Source: Listeria ilorinensis (GTDB lineage: Bacteria; Bacillota; Bacilli; Lactobacillales; Listeriaceae). Taken from it: 64,000 nucleotides of DNA. The stretch's first letter is position 1. Every line of letters starts with the position of its first letter. A program made the translations under genes and the position numbers. Below the pieces are notes generated by a model. The model worked only from the letters and a program-made list of their open reading frames with translations, was not told the origin of the DNA and ran no database searches. Shown here in pieces: positions 25,856 through 34,794 of the stretch. Where the stretch lies: the NCBI RefSeq assembly GCF_913566895.1, contig NZ_CAJYCN010000016.1:17524-81523 (forward strand). Direction: 5' to 3'.

Positions 25856-25940
25856 AAAAAAACCCCGATTCTAATGATGGAAACGTCGCTGAGTCTATTC
25901 TCTATCAGCCAATCGCTCCCATCTTGAATCGGGATATTTT
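25856..25940. terminator. terminator between KdpD stub and TetR gene
   Basis: Outer arms CCCGATTC/GAATCGGG, inner GATGG/CCATC pairing, A-run on one side and ATTTTATTT on the other; serves the convergent genes. Confidence 0.65.
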
Positions 25941-25942
25941 AT

Positions 25943-26599
25943 TTATCTGACTAAACCATGCAGAATATAATCCACTGTATATTCTATCTCTGCCTGATCA
26001 TCCCATGCGGCATCGGGCATCACAACGAAACGGGTCAATAAAAATCCGACAATATTAGTGATCAATGCACGCATGATTGTGCTGTTTGGCATGTCGGCAA
26101 GCTCGCCACGTTCCTTATAATAATTAATCACGCGGTCAAATTTCCCTTTGACATGTGTCATAAAGATTTCCGAGAATTGCTGGCGTAGCTCATCATGATA
26201 AAACAATTCCAAAAAGTAAATTTTAATGAGTTTACCGTTCTTTTCCGTAAATTCATAACGGTTTTCAATGATGTTTTGCACAAGCGTCCGAAAGTCTGGA
26301 TAATCTTGCTCAAGGACTTCCTCCGAAAAATTAGCTGCAAAAAACGGGATCACACCGCCGATCAATGTCGGCATTGTGAGAGCCATCAATAAATCTTTTT
26401 TCGTCTTATAATGACGGAAAATCGTTCCTTCAGCAACACCGGCTTTCTTCGCAATCTCACTTGTACTCGTTCCGGCAAAGCCTTTCTCAGCAAAAAGTTC
26501 GATTGCTGCCTGCACAATTCGTTTTTGCTTTTCACTCATATGACGATCTTCTTCCATCAAGTTCAGCATTTTTTTCGCAATATCATCTGTTTCTTTCAC
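25943..26599 (-). CDS. TetR/AcrR-family regulator of the adjacent ABC exporter
   Basis: 218 residues. An HTH spans about residues 25-70 (AAIELFAEKGFAGTSTSEIAKKAGVAEGTIFRHYKTKKDLL), preceded by an unusual extra 20-residue charged leader. The remainder is a helical ligand domain. The start is a GTG at 26599 with AGGAAG upstream. It is the last gene of an operon with an ABC-2 permease and ATPase; a palindrome on the operon promoter is its likely operator, giving autoregulation. Confidence 0.9.
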   Translation of the reverse strand: MKETDDIAKKMLNLMEEDRHMSEKQKRIVQAAIELFAEKGFAGTSTSEIAKKAGVAEGTIFRHYKTKKDLLMALTMPTLIGGVIPFFAANFSEEVLEQDYPDFRTLVQNIIENRYEFTEKNGKLIKIYFLELFYHDELRQQFSEIFMTHVKGKFDRVINYYKERGELADMPNSTIMRALITNIVGFLLTRFVVMPDAAWDDQAEIEYTVDYILHGLVR

Positions 26600-26614
26600 C
26601 TTTCTCTTCCTTTC

Positions 26615-27745
26615 TTAAGCTTTGCGATATTTTTTCAAAGCAAAAATATTCAAAATCAAGAATACAGCTGCAAAAGCCACTAAAATATAGAAATCTGTTA
26701 CAAAGCTGCTGAACCCTTCCCCTTTAATCATAATGTCTGTCAGCGCCTGTGCTCCGTAATACATCGGCATTAAGTGGGCGATCCATTGCAGCCAGTCGAC
26801 CATACCTTCTAGTGGAAAAATCCCACAGAATAAAATTTGTGGCACGATTACAATCGGAATAAACTGAATGACTTGAAATTCACTATTAGCAAATGTCGAA
26901 AGTAGCATCCCTAAAGCAAGTGAGACGATTGCAAGCAGTAAAGTGATCAGTAACACATACCAGATCGAACCATTTTGTGTCATATCTAGTACATGAATGG
27001 AAAAGAGGGCAACAATGATCGACTGAATAAGGGCAAACAAGCCAAAACCGATCATATATCCAAGTTCCAGTTCATAACGTTTGATTGGGGTTGCCATCAG
27101 ACGCTCAAGGGTTCCTGTCGTCCGTTCACGCAAAAAGGATATGCCTGCAATTAAAAAGACAAAGAAGAAAACAAAGAATCCAATAAAAATAGGACCAATG
27201 GTATCAAAGTAAGTCGTATCAGCATTTCCATAAACATAATCAGTCGACAAAGTCAGCTGTCCATTTGCAAGCAGCATCTCCTCACTGGATGAAGACCCGC
27301 TTCCTGTCATCTGACTGATTTTATCCATTTGTGCTTGCATAGCTTTTGCGGCTTGTTGCATGCTTTCTTCCTGCATGTGCATCATACTCTTTTGAAGCTT
27401 CATAGTGATTTCTTTACTGACAGCCGGATCACTGTTCTCAAAAGTAATCTTCAACTTGTCGCCATCTTGTTCAATGAAAGCATCTAGTTCATCTTCTTTA
27501 ATAGCGGTTTTAGCCTTTTGCTCTTTATCCTCATAACTTTCAACCTTTAAATCATTCTGTTTGAATGTTTGGACGAGCTCATCAGAGAGCCCTACTTCAC
27601 CAATGACCGGGTCGACTGCTTGACCATTGAACAAATAGTTGAGCAAAGTAATCAAAAGAAGCGGTGCTAGAAACATCAATGCAAGTGTCCGCTTGTCTCT
27701 TTTAAACTGAAGCATAATTCGTTTGACGATCGCAAGTGTCCTCAT
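26615..27745 (-). CDS. ABC-2 type exporter permease
   Basis: 376 residues: an N-terminal membrane helix (about 20-40), a large extracytoplasmic region to about residue 175 (with Met/Gln-rich helix and a short Ser run), then five more helices. The RERTTGTLERLMATPIKRYEL motif is the hallmark of ABC-2/YhgE-type drug exporters. The ATG at 27745 overlaps the ATPase stop by four bases and has GGGAGG upstream; the longer open frame is an out-of-frame reading of the ATPase gene. Exports an unknown drug, lipid or peptide. Confidence 0.9.
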   Translation of the reverse strand: MRTLAIVKRIMLQFKRDKRTLALMFLAPLLLITLLNYLFNGQAVDPVIGEVGLSDELVQTFKQNDLKVESYEDKEQKAKTAIKEDELDAFIEQDGDKLKITFENSDPAVSKEITMKLQKSMMHMQEESMQQAAKAMQAQMDKISQMTGSGSSSSEEMLLANGQLTLSTDYVYGNADTTYFDTIGPIFIGFFVFFFVFLIAGISFLRERTTGTLERLMATPIKRYELELGYMIGFGLFALIQSIIVALFSIHVLDMTQNGSIWYVLLITLLLAIVSLALGMLLSTFANSEFQVIQFIPIVIVPQILFCGIFPLEGMVDWLQWIAHLMPMYYGAQALTDIMIKGEGFSSFVTDFYILVAFAAVFLILNIFALKKYRKA

Positions 27746-28464
27746 GATTCTGTCCTCCCGAACGCCAAAAAGGCATCTTCCAATCGATTTGTTTCCGTAT
27801 GTGCTGCCAATTCGGCTGGTGTCCCTTGGGCAATGATCCGTCCATTTCGCACCATTGCCAGCTGGTCGCATTTCTCTGCTTCATCCATGACATGGGTCGT
27901 AACAAGAATACATTTTCCTTGTTTTTTTAGTTCTGCTAATTCTTCCCAGATGGATTTGCGTAATTCCGGATCGATTCCGACAGTTGGCTCATCTAGAATC
28001 AAAACATCTGGATTCTGTAAAACAGAGATGGCTAGAGACAACCGACGTTTCATTCCACCAGAAAAAGCTGCCACTTTTTTGTTCAAATCAGCCGTTAAAT
28101 TGACCAATTCTGCCGCATAAACAATCCGTGTTTTCTTTTCTGCGCCTTTTAAATGATATAAGGAAGCAAAAAAATCCAGATTTTCTTTAGCAGTCAACTC
28201 CGTGTATAGCGCATCTGACTGCGCCATGTAACCGATTCTTGGGACGATTTTCAAAGAAGGCATCAATGTTCCAAGCACCGTCACTCTCCCGCTAGTCGCC
28301 TTTTCCATGCCGACAATCGCCTTAACAAGAGTTGTCTTTCCTGCACCCGATGGACCAATTAATCCATAGATCTGTCCACTAGAAACCGCCATATCCACAT
28401 GCTTTAAAATAGACTTTTTATGAAGAATGACTTCCAGCTGTTCCACTTCAATTAAGGGTTGCAT
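27742..28464 (-). CDS. ABC transporter ATP-binding protein
   Basis: 240 residues with Walker A GPSGAGKTT (about 37-45), Q-loop YMAQSDALY, signature FSGGMKRRLSLA, Walker B VLILDEPTVGIDP and the switch His in VTTHVMDEAE. The short linker and C-terminal tail are those of drug-exporter ATPases paired with ABC-2 permeases. First gene of a three-gene operon (ATPase, permease, TetR). Confidence 0.95.
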   Translation of the reverse strand: MQPLIEVEQLEVILHKKSILKHVDMAVSSGQIYGLIGPSGAGKTTLVKAIVGMEKATSGRVTVLGTLMPSLKIVPRIGYMAQSDALYTELTAKENLDFFASLYHLKGAEKKTRIVYAAELVNLTADLNKKVAAFSGGMKRRLSLAISVLQNPDVLILDEPTVGIDPELRKSIWEELAELKKQGKCILVTTHVMDEAEKCDQLAMVRNGRIIAQGTPAELAAHTETNRLEDAFLAFGRTES

Positions 28465-28483
28465 AATCTCCCTCCTCCAATAA

Positions 28484-28531
28484 GTGAGTACTTACTCATT
28501 TATATTATACGATATCTCCTTTATTTGTAAA
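28484..28531 (-). promoter_or_regulatory. ABC exporter operon promoter with TetR-type operator
   Basis: Minus strand TTTACA (28526-28531), 16-bp spacer, TATAAT (28504-28509). Directly downstream is the palindrome TGAGTA-CT-TACTCA (28485-28498, extended by A/T on both sides), which resembles operators of TetR-family exporter regulators that contain TGAGTA/TACTCA half-sites. The TetR gene at the end of the operon is the probable binder. Confidence 0.75.
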
Positions 28532-28544
28532 GTAATAACAAGAA

Positions 28545-28584
28545 AGCGACCCTAGCCTTCTCCATATAGAAGAAGCTGGTGCCG
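28545..28584 (-). terminator. weak terminator candidate after coaA
   Basis: Imperfect hairpin AGCTTCTTC/GAGAAGGCT with flanking GC-rich pairing; the following T-tract is interrupted. Confidence 0.35.
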
Positions 28585-28597
28585 CCCATACCTTGTT

Positions 28598-29518
28598 TTA
28601 TTTTCGTAAATAAATATCTGAAATGAGATGATTGCTACCTTTTTTCAATATCAAATCAGCACGATATTTCGTACGCTCAATATTTTCTTTCAGATTAACG
28701 CCGTTGATATTGTCCCAAATATCCAAAGCATACTTCCCTGCTTCTTCTTGACTGATTTTTGTATAGGGATGAAAATAAGAACTTTCATCCTGAAAAGCGG
28801 TTTCCCTCAACATATAAAAACGTTCCAAATACCACTTTTTAATATCTTCCTCTGCGGCATCCATGTAAACGGAGAAATCAAAGAAATCACTTGGTAAAAA
28901 TAAATCCTTTTGCTCACCTTGTAAAACATTGATGCCTTCAATGATCACAATATCAGGACGCTTGATTGTACGGGTCTCTTGCAGTACATCATAGGTAAAG
29001 TGAGAATAAAGCGGCACCTCTACCACTTCTTTTCCAGCTTTAAGATCCATTAGAAACGACTGAAAACGCGCTTTATCATAGCTTTCAGGAAAGCCTTTTC
29101 GATCCATCAATCCTTTTTCTTCCAGCTGCTTGTTCGGATATAAAAAACCATCTGTTGTAATCAGTTCCACCTGTCGCGTTTTGGAGAACCAGCGATCAAG
29201 CATCAATTTAAAAACACGAGCCGTGGTACTTTTCCCCACCGCCACACTTCCAGCAAGTGCAATAATAAATGGCGGACGGGATTCCTTTTTCTTGAGATAC
29301 TCCATTTTTTCACCATGAATAAAAATTGCTTCATGATATTGGATCGCCATCAACTTGATTAGCGGCAGGTAGATGTCTGAAATATCTGCAAGTGAAATCC
29401 GATCATTGAGTCCGCGAATAGCTTCTAATTCTTCAGCTGTCAGTATTTGATCTTTGCTGACCTCCAATTCCCGCCACTCATCCCGCGAAAAATGAAAGTA
29501 ATGTTCATAATAATTCAT
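28598..29518 (-). CDS. coaA: type I pantothenate kinase
   Basis: 306 residues, the expected length of bacterial CoaA. P-loop GSVAVGKST (about 90-98), TTDGFLYPN, RKGFPESYD, and the EGINVLQ segment are all CoaA signatures. It phosphorylates pantothenate, the committed step of coenzyme A synthesis. Confidence 0.96.
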   Translation of the reverse strand: MNYYEHYFHFSRDEWRELEVSKDQILTAEELEAIRGLNDRISLADISDIYLPLIKLMAIQYHEAIFIHGEKMEYLKKKESRPPFIIALAGSVAVGKSTTARVFKLMLDRWFSKTRQVELITTDGFLYPNKQLEEKGLMDRKGFPESYDKARFQSFLMDLKAGKEVVEVPLYSHFTYDVLQETRTIKRPDIVIIEGINVLQGEQKDLFLPSDFFDFSVYMDAAEEDIKKWYLERFYMLRETAFQDESSYFHPYTKISQEEAGKYALDIWDNINGVNLKENIERTKYRADLILKKGSNHLISDIYLRK

Positions 29519-29616
29519 GGATAGATTCCGTCCTTTTGCTAATCTTTACGTGAAAGCCTACACAGTTATACGATTAAGCATACCGCAAATGGTAGGAAAC
29601 CGCAAGATACTCTTCT

Positions 29617-30456
29617 TCAGTAAGTCCGGTATACATAGACGTCTTTTGGCTTCGAGATCTTCTCATAATGATCCACTTTGACAGCTGGAATATTCATTTT
29701 AAATGGAGCATAATATTCTTGTTCGATCGTACCAGTGACTTTTAGCCATGTATCATTGTCAAATTTGGCTCCTTCTGGCATATTTGTCAGCATGCCATAA
29801 ACACCCGAATCAGCCACACAATGGATAATACCGAATCGGAATAAGAAGACATTATTCACATCTGTCACCGTGTCATTATACACAAAGCCAGTAAATTGAA
29901 TTTGTTTTCCAATAAAGTCCCCCGGATAATTGTAAATGATCTCCATCGTCAGCAAATAATTATCATCTGTTACAATAATCGGATTTTCTTTATCCAACGA
30001 TTTTCGTTCCTTTTCCATCATTTTTTGATAATCGCTTGCACCAAAATAACCGCTTGTATCTGGCCGTAAAAACTGATTCATGGCATACGGATCATCACCA
30101 GCTGCATTATTTTTAGGAAAATGAAAGCCTTTGGCCGAAACGATCGTTGAGTCAAGCGTTGCGACAGGAAACAAAAATCCGGCGATAAGTGGATAAATCA
30201 GAAGACTGTAGACCAAGATTTTCTTCCACCATGTATTTTCGCCTTCATGTACATGTCCCATGTGTTCGTGATGCGCTGCCTGATCTTCGTCGCGAAAGAC
30301 CATGATCAGCTGAATAATCGCAAGAAAAAACGCCGCCACCATGGCTGAAAGTGACAAATAGGAATACTTCATATTGATATATTGGCTGATATTCCCGCTG
30401 ATATGCAAATACATTAAATAAAAACCAAAACCAAATAAGATAAACGCGCGAAGCAT
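29617..30456 (-). CDS. YcgQ-like TIGR03943 family protein
   Basis: 279 residues. Two or three N-terminal membrane helices (about 3-20, 35-55, 83-102) with a His/Glu-rich cytoplasmic loop between (HHEHMGHVHEGE), then an extracytoplasmic domain with conserved ITF-like strands and the CVADSG segment. Family members pair with a DUF318 permease exactly as here (12 bases apart); in Bacillus the ycgR-ycgQ pair is linked with zinc homeostasis. The His-rich loop fits metal binding. No Zur-like site was found upstream. Confidence 0.82.
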   Translation of the reverse strand: MLRAFILFGFGFYLMYLHISGNISQYINMKYSYLSLSAMVAAFFLAIIQLIMVFRDEDQAAHHEHMGHVHEGENTWWKKILVYSLLIYPLIAGFLFPVATLDSTIVSAKGFHFPKNNAAGDDPYAMNQFLRPDTSGYFGASDYQKMMEKERKSLDKENPIIVTDDNYLLTMEIIYNYPGDFIGKQIQFTGFVYNDTVTDVNNVFLFRFGIIHCVADSGVYGMLTNMPEGAKFDNDTWLKVTGTIEQEYYAPFKMNIPAVKVDHYEKISKPKDVYVYRTY

Positions 30457-30468
30457 TCAATTCACCTC

Positions 30469-31518
30469 CTAAATGATAAGTGCATAAATAAAGACCACAA
30501 CCGTCACACTACTAATCAAAAGCAGTACAAATTTTGTTTTAAAGGTTGCGAGCATCATCATAACATTTTTAATATCGAGCATCGGGCCGAAAACAAGAAA
30601 CGCCACGATCGACTGTGTGGAAAACACACTGCGGAAAGAGGCACCAATAAAGGCATCTGCCTCTGAGCAAAGTGATAAAACAAAAGCTAGCACCATCATC
30701 AAAATGATTGACAGAACAGGGCCATGACCGATCGATACCAGCGTAGACGTCTTGATATATGTTTGCATGGCTGCTGCAATCAGGGCACCAAACACTAAAA
30801 ACTTTCCGACAGAAAAAAATTCATCGACCGCATGCTGAGCTGTATGCCAAATCTTGGCACCCAACCCCATATGTGTATGATCATGCTGTTTGTGTTCATG
30901 AGTATGCGTGTGATCGTGATGAGTAGCAGTTCCTTTTGCAGAACCACCTTCTAGTGTTAATTCAGCTGTCTGGGTGAGCTCAGGCATAGTTACTTCTGCT
31001 TCTCCGGCTGCAAGTGCCAGAGCAGGCTGTCTTTTCTTTTCATCCGCCGCTTCATAGGCAAGAAATTTATCCTTTAATCCGTTCCCTTTGTAGAAATAAG
31101 CAATCAAATTCCCAACGACAAGTGCCACGACCAAGCTGCCGATCACACGAAGAAGCGGGACTTCCCAGGTACTTCCAAAAGCGACATATGTAGAAAAAAG
31201 AACGACTGGATTAATAATCGGCGCCGTCAGCATAAAGGCTATGCCAGCATGAAGTGGTACCCCTTTTGAAAGCAGATTTCTGACAATCGGTACGATCCCG
31301 CACTCACATGACGGAAAAAAAACGCCGATAAAAGAACCGACCACAACTGCCAAGAATTTATTTTTAGGAATAATTCTTGCAATCATCTTTTCAGAAATAA
31401 ACATTTGAATAAAACTAGCAATAAAAACACCGATCAGAACAAAAGGTAGTGCCTCAATCAAAATCGAAATAAAAATCGTATTCATCTGTAGAAATGAATC
31501 GGGTAAATGGCTAAACAT
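30469..31518 (-). CDS. DUF318/UPF0718 permease, YcgR-like
   Basis: 349 residues with eight to ten hydrophobic segments and the family motif FFPSCECGIVPIVRNLL (about 69-85), plus LTAPIINPVVLFSTY and SLCSEADAFIGAS. A cytoplasmic His-rich loop near residues 200-217 (HHDHTHTHEHKQHDHTH) looks like a metal sensor or buffer. Cotranscribed with the TIGR03943 gene. Probable metal or organometal exporter by family; function unproven. Confidence 0.85.
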   Translation of the reverse strand: MFSHLPDSFLQMNTIFISILIEALPFVLIGVFIASFIQMFISEKMIARIIPKNKFLAVVVGSFIGVFFPSCECGIVPIVRNLLSKGVPLHAGIAFMLTAPIINPVVLFSTYVAFGSTWEVPLLRVIGSLVVALVVGNLIAYFYKGNGLKDKFLAYEAADEKKRQPALALAAGEAEVTMPELTQTAELTLEGGSAKGTATHHDHTHTHEHKQHDHTHMGLGAKIWHTAQHAVDEFFSVGKFLVFGALIAAAMQTYIKTSTLVSIGHGPVLSIILMMVLAFVLSLCSEADAFIGASFRSVFSTQSIVAFLVFGPMLDIKNVMMMLATFKTKFVLLLISSVTVVVFIYALII

Positions 31519-31618
31519 TCTCTAACCGCCTTTCATCATTTTCCCCTATAACTTCTTGATTTTATTCCTATCCGCTTAATAAATCAAGTCTCTATCAAAA
31601 TTTAATCTTTTCTTAAAC

Positions 31619-31664
31619 GCCAAAAAGAATGGCCCCAGTCGAGTGGGTACCATTCCTATTTGGC
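31619..31664 (-). terminator. terminator after surface-protein gene
   Basis: Arms AATAGGAATGG/CCATTCTTTTTGG, with inner CCC/GGG pairing, then T-rich minus strand. Confidence 0.6.
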
Positions 31665-31669
31665 TGATT

Positions 31670-33403
31670 CTATTTTCTTCTGATCAAATAAAAACTTCCA
31701 ATACCAACTAGTAAAGCACCAAGGAATACAGAAGCTCCATTGTCAGCTTTCTCGCCAGTTTCAACAAGCTTTGTGATATTTAGGGACTCAGCAGTGCTGG
31801 TTGGACTATCAGTCATATTTTCATTTACAATCAGGTCTCCGTTAGTTCCGTTTGAAGGGTCGCTATTTTGCCCACCATCTGTCATCTTTTTATTTTCTAT
31901 GATTACATCTACAGCCGTCTTAGGGTCGAAAGGAATCGTGACACTTTGACGATTGCTATCTTTGATGTAGGTAGCTGGAGCTTTTGTTTGTTCAATTTGA
32001 TAAACGCCCGGGACAAGTCCTTGAAAATCGATCTGTCCATTTTGATCCGTTTTGCCAGTTCCAATTTTCTTGCCTGCCTGATCCATTAATTGAAACTCGC
32101 CATCTGCCAGTGGTTCATGGCTTGTTTGATCTCGAAGCAGGATATGCAAGTCGCCTTTTACAAGGGTATGTTCAAAAGTTAGTTCCGATGGTCGTTGCTG
32201 TCCAAATAAAATCGTAAAATCTTGACTGGTTGTTAGAGGTTGATAACCCGCCGGCGCGCGTTTTTCTGTCAATGTGTAATTTCCAGGTCGTAACCCTTCC
32301 CAAAAACCGCGTCCATTTTCTTCGGTTATTTGGACTGGGAAACTTTCACCATACTGATTGTTCAAAACGAACTCTGCATCTGCTAGTGGCTGCCTGTCAG
32401 TTGTCACGGCTTGCACACTTGCACTACTTTCTGATGTAATCCCAGCATCAATCGTAATATCTTGATAGCGAATACCAAGCGGGATATTTACATTGGCCAC
32501 GCCTAAATGGTCTACATCGGAATCTGACTGTGTATTATCCCCTTGCTTTTCACGCGTATAGGTGAGTTTTGTTCCTTCCGGCAGCTCAAATTTCACTTGA
32601 TAATCACCGGGAGCAATATCAGAAAATAAGTAAGCACCAATTTCATTCGTCATTGTATCAGCGATTTGCATACCATCTTGCCAAAGTGTAACTCGACTAT
32701 CTGTTACTGGTGGTTCATCATCCTGTTGGATTCCGTCTCCATTTTGATCATACCAGACGTAGTCCCCGATACTCGCCCCCACCACATCAATATAAAGTTC
32801 TATATCATCTAAAAAGTTCCCGATTGTTTGGTCACCGGAGGACGTTGAAACGGGTACAAAAGTGAGCCGAGTGACAAATTGTCCTTCTGGAACAATATAG
32901 GTACCCGAGTAATCTCCCCAAGCATCCTTGCCGTCTGAAACCGTTGTAATAACAGCTTGATTATCTGTTGAACCAATCAAAAGTGAAGCGGTATCTACCC
33001 CTTGTCGACCGCGATGAGAAAATTCCCAGACTAAGCGGCTACCGGGGATCGTTTTGATATCCTGATAGATAGGTCCGACACGATCTGAATTCAGCTCGAC
33101 AAAATTTGTCCCAGATCGCGCATCGAGTCCACTGTTGTTTCCATTTTGCCAGACTTCAATTTTGCCATCTGGATTATAGGTTCCCCAGCCTTCTACACCT
33201 TCAGATTGGACATACCATTCATAAGGTGCGCCTGCTGATTGCCCGTACTGATCAAAATCAATCGTTTCAAAATCGCCATTATCAAGCTGCCACGGTAAAC
33301 GCCATGAAGTTGGCGTGGCTGTACTGGCTGCTGCCTGCAAAGAAAAACTACCACCAAAAAGAACCATCAAAATGATCCCAATCCCCCAAAATTGTTTTTT
33401 CAT
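31670..33403 (-). CDS. sortase-type surface protein with SdrD-B-like and SpaA-like domains
   Basis: 577 residues. Signal peptide (1-27, ending LQAAAS); an N-terminal jelly-roll-like region (about 38-208) resembling DUF642-type adhesin domains; an SdrD B-like repeat with the Ca-binding pattern SIGDYVWYDQNGDGIQQDDE (about 212-320); two SpaA-like Ig folds (about 330-415 and 420-505) with GRGFWEGLRPGNYTLTEKRAPAGY and GQIDFQGLVPGVYQIEQ; a Thr/Ser/Asn-rich spacer; and a sorting tail with LVETG, hydrophobic helix and RRK. The LPXTG proline is replaced by valine. Likely a covalently anchored adhesin. Upstream is a possible sigma-B promoter. Confidence 0.88.
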   Translation of the reverse strand: MKKQFWGIGIILMVLFGGSFSLQAAASTATPTSWRLPWQLDNGDFETIDFDQYGQSAGAPYEWYVQSEGVEGWGTYNPDGKIEVWQNGNNSGLDARSGTNFVELNSDRVGPIYQDIKTIPGSRLVWEFSHRGRQGVDTASLLIGSTDNQAVITTVSDGKDAWGDYSGTYIVPEGQFVTRLTFVPVSTSSGDQTIGNFLDDIELYIDVVGASIGDYVWYDQNGDGIQQDDEPPVTDSRVTLWQDGMQIADTMTNEIGAYLFSDIAPGDYQVKFELPEGTKLTYTREKQGDNTQSDSDVDHLGVANVNIPLGIRYQDITIDAGITSESSASVQAVTTDRQPLADAEFVLNNQYGESFPVQITEENGRGFWEGLRPGNYTLTEKRAPAGYQPLTTSQDFTILFGQQRPSELTFEHTLVKGDLHILLRDQTSHEPLADGEFQLMDQAGKKIGTGKTDQNGQIDFQGLVPGVYQIEQTKAPATYIKDSNRQSVTIPFDPKTAVDVIIENKKMTDGGQNSDPSNGTNGDLIVNENMTDSPTSTAESLNITKLVETGEKADNGASVFLGALLVGIGSFYLIRRK

Positions 33404-33437
33404 GATTGCCTCCCCTTTTTATTAAACTATTCACTCC

Positions 33438-33463
33438 CTACCCTTTAATAGCCTGATTAAAAC
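33438..33463 (-). promoter_or_regulatory. possible sigma-B promoter of surface-protein gene
   Basis: Minus strand GTTTTA (33458-33463), 14-bp spacer, GGGTAG (33438-33443), about 35 bases before the ATG. Close to the general-stress sigma-B consensus GTTTAA-N12-15-GGGTAT. The GTTTTA lies in the T-tract of the preceding terminator, so chance is possible. Confidence 0.45.
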
Positions 33464-33467
33464 GAAA

Positions 33468-33509
33468 TGCACATCTAATCCACCTTTTCTAGCGGTCTTT
33501 AGATGTGCA
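33468..33509 (-). terminator. terminator after Eis-like gene
   Basis: Arms TTGCACATCTAA/TTAGATGTGCA around a 20-base loop, followed by TTTCGTTTT on the minus strand. Confidence 0.65.
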
Positions 33510-33515
33510 AACTCT

Positions 33516-34733
33516 TTAAAAATAATCTGAAAAATAAGGGGCTTCTGCCGGGATCAGGTCTTCTAGCTGCCGAATTACATCGCTATCTGCTTGCACTCGA
33601 CCAATTTTAGCTAGATATCTGGGACGCTTATAACTGAAGAACATGGTGGTAAGTGTTTGAATATTCAAGACTACAGCTGGTCCTATCGGCTCTTTCAGCA
33701 TTTTTACTTGTCCATCTACAAATTCCAGCCCGAAGATTCCCTGATTCCATTCTAAAAGCGGATCTTCTACAACAAAATGGAAATTCTTCTCTCCTGGTCT
33801 CACAAGAAATGGATACTGAGATAGAAAACGAACAACATCGACGATTCGAGCCATATAGTAAGGCTGAATCGTTTCAACAATCTCACTGTCTTCCAAAAGA
33901 AAAGCAATGGGTTCATTCGTGTAAGTCCTGCCTTTGACCTCTGTCACCATCGAATAATGGGCTGTCACAAAATTCCATAAACCATGCCGCGCTTCCTGAG
34001 TCAGATAAATCATTTCTTTCATATGAAAAACATCATCCGCAATCCAGTAAAACAGATAGCCTTCCGGTTCGTGGCGCTCATTATAATAAACACCAGCCAC
34101 AAGCTCCTCTTTCTCCCAGCGGAAATATTCTTCCCAGCTAAGCTCATCACGTATTAGTGTACCGTGGCGTTTATTTGCAAACTGCCGATAAGTCAAAAGC
34201 ACATCCGGATCATCATAATTCGTCCGCTCCACCATTCCAGAAACGGGTACGATATTAGGGAATTGGGTATCTTTGATAGTAAATGTCATTTTATCAGAAA
34301 TGATTTCCCAACCTTTTCGTCTATAGTAGGGAATGGAATACGGAAATAGATAGGAAACACTTTGTCCCCGTTCACGCATATCTTTCAAGCTTCTACGCAT
34401 CAGCTGGTGCATCAAACCAAGATTAGCATATTCTGGATAGGTACCCACGCCGGTCAAGCCCCCCATTTTATATCGCACGCCGTGAACATTGATTTCCATT
34501 GGGTAGACAGCTAATTGTGAGATCAACTTCTCCCTGTCAAACCAACCGAGTACATCAGCTTTTTCCAGTACTGGGCGTTTGGCCTGCTCCAGCTCTTCCT
34601 CTTCAAACCCTACCTCCTGGAGTTCCTGATTGGTCACTTGAAAGACATATCGTAGCAGGTCATTGAATTGCCCTACATGCTCCATTTTGACGGGTTGCAT
34701 TTTCAATCGATCTTGGACATTTAGCTGTCCCAT
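33516..34733 (-). CDS. Eis-like GNAT acetyltransferase
   Basis: 405 residues, the length and plan of Eis-type enzymes: an N-terminal GNAT domain with GGLTGVGTYPEYANLGLMHQLMRRSL (about 93-118, acetyl-CoA loop), a second GNAT-like domain, and a C-terminal SCP2-like domain (about 300-405). The FPYSIPYYRRKGWE segment is typical. Eis homologues acetylate aminoglycosides or peptides; the natural substrate here is unknown. GAGG precedes the ATG by nine bases. Confidence 0.87.
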   Translation of the reverse strand: MGQLNVQDRLKMQPVKMEHVGQFNDLLRYVFQVTNQELQEVGFEEEELEQAKRPVLEKADVLGWFDREKLISQLAVYPMEINVHGVRYKMGGLTGVGTYPEYANLGLMHQLMRRSLKDMRERGQSVSYLFPYSIPYYRRKGWEIISDKMTFTIKDTQFPNIVPVSGMVERTNYDDPDVLLTYRQFANKRHGTLIRDELSWEEYFRWEKEELVAGVYYNERHEPEGYLFYWIADDVFHMKEMIYLTQEARHGLWNFVTAHYSMVTEVKGRTYTNEPIAFLLEDSEIVETIQPYYMARIVDVVRFLSQYPFLVRPGEKNFHFVVEDPLLEWNQGIFGLEFVDGQVKMLKEPIGPAVVLNIQTLTTMFFSYKRPRYLAKIGRVQADSDVIRQLEDLIPAEAPYFSDYF

Positions 34734-34794
34734 GCTATTACCTCGCTTTTTCTACTTTTCTTTTATTTTAGTGGAAACTGCTCGAAATCTGCAA

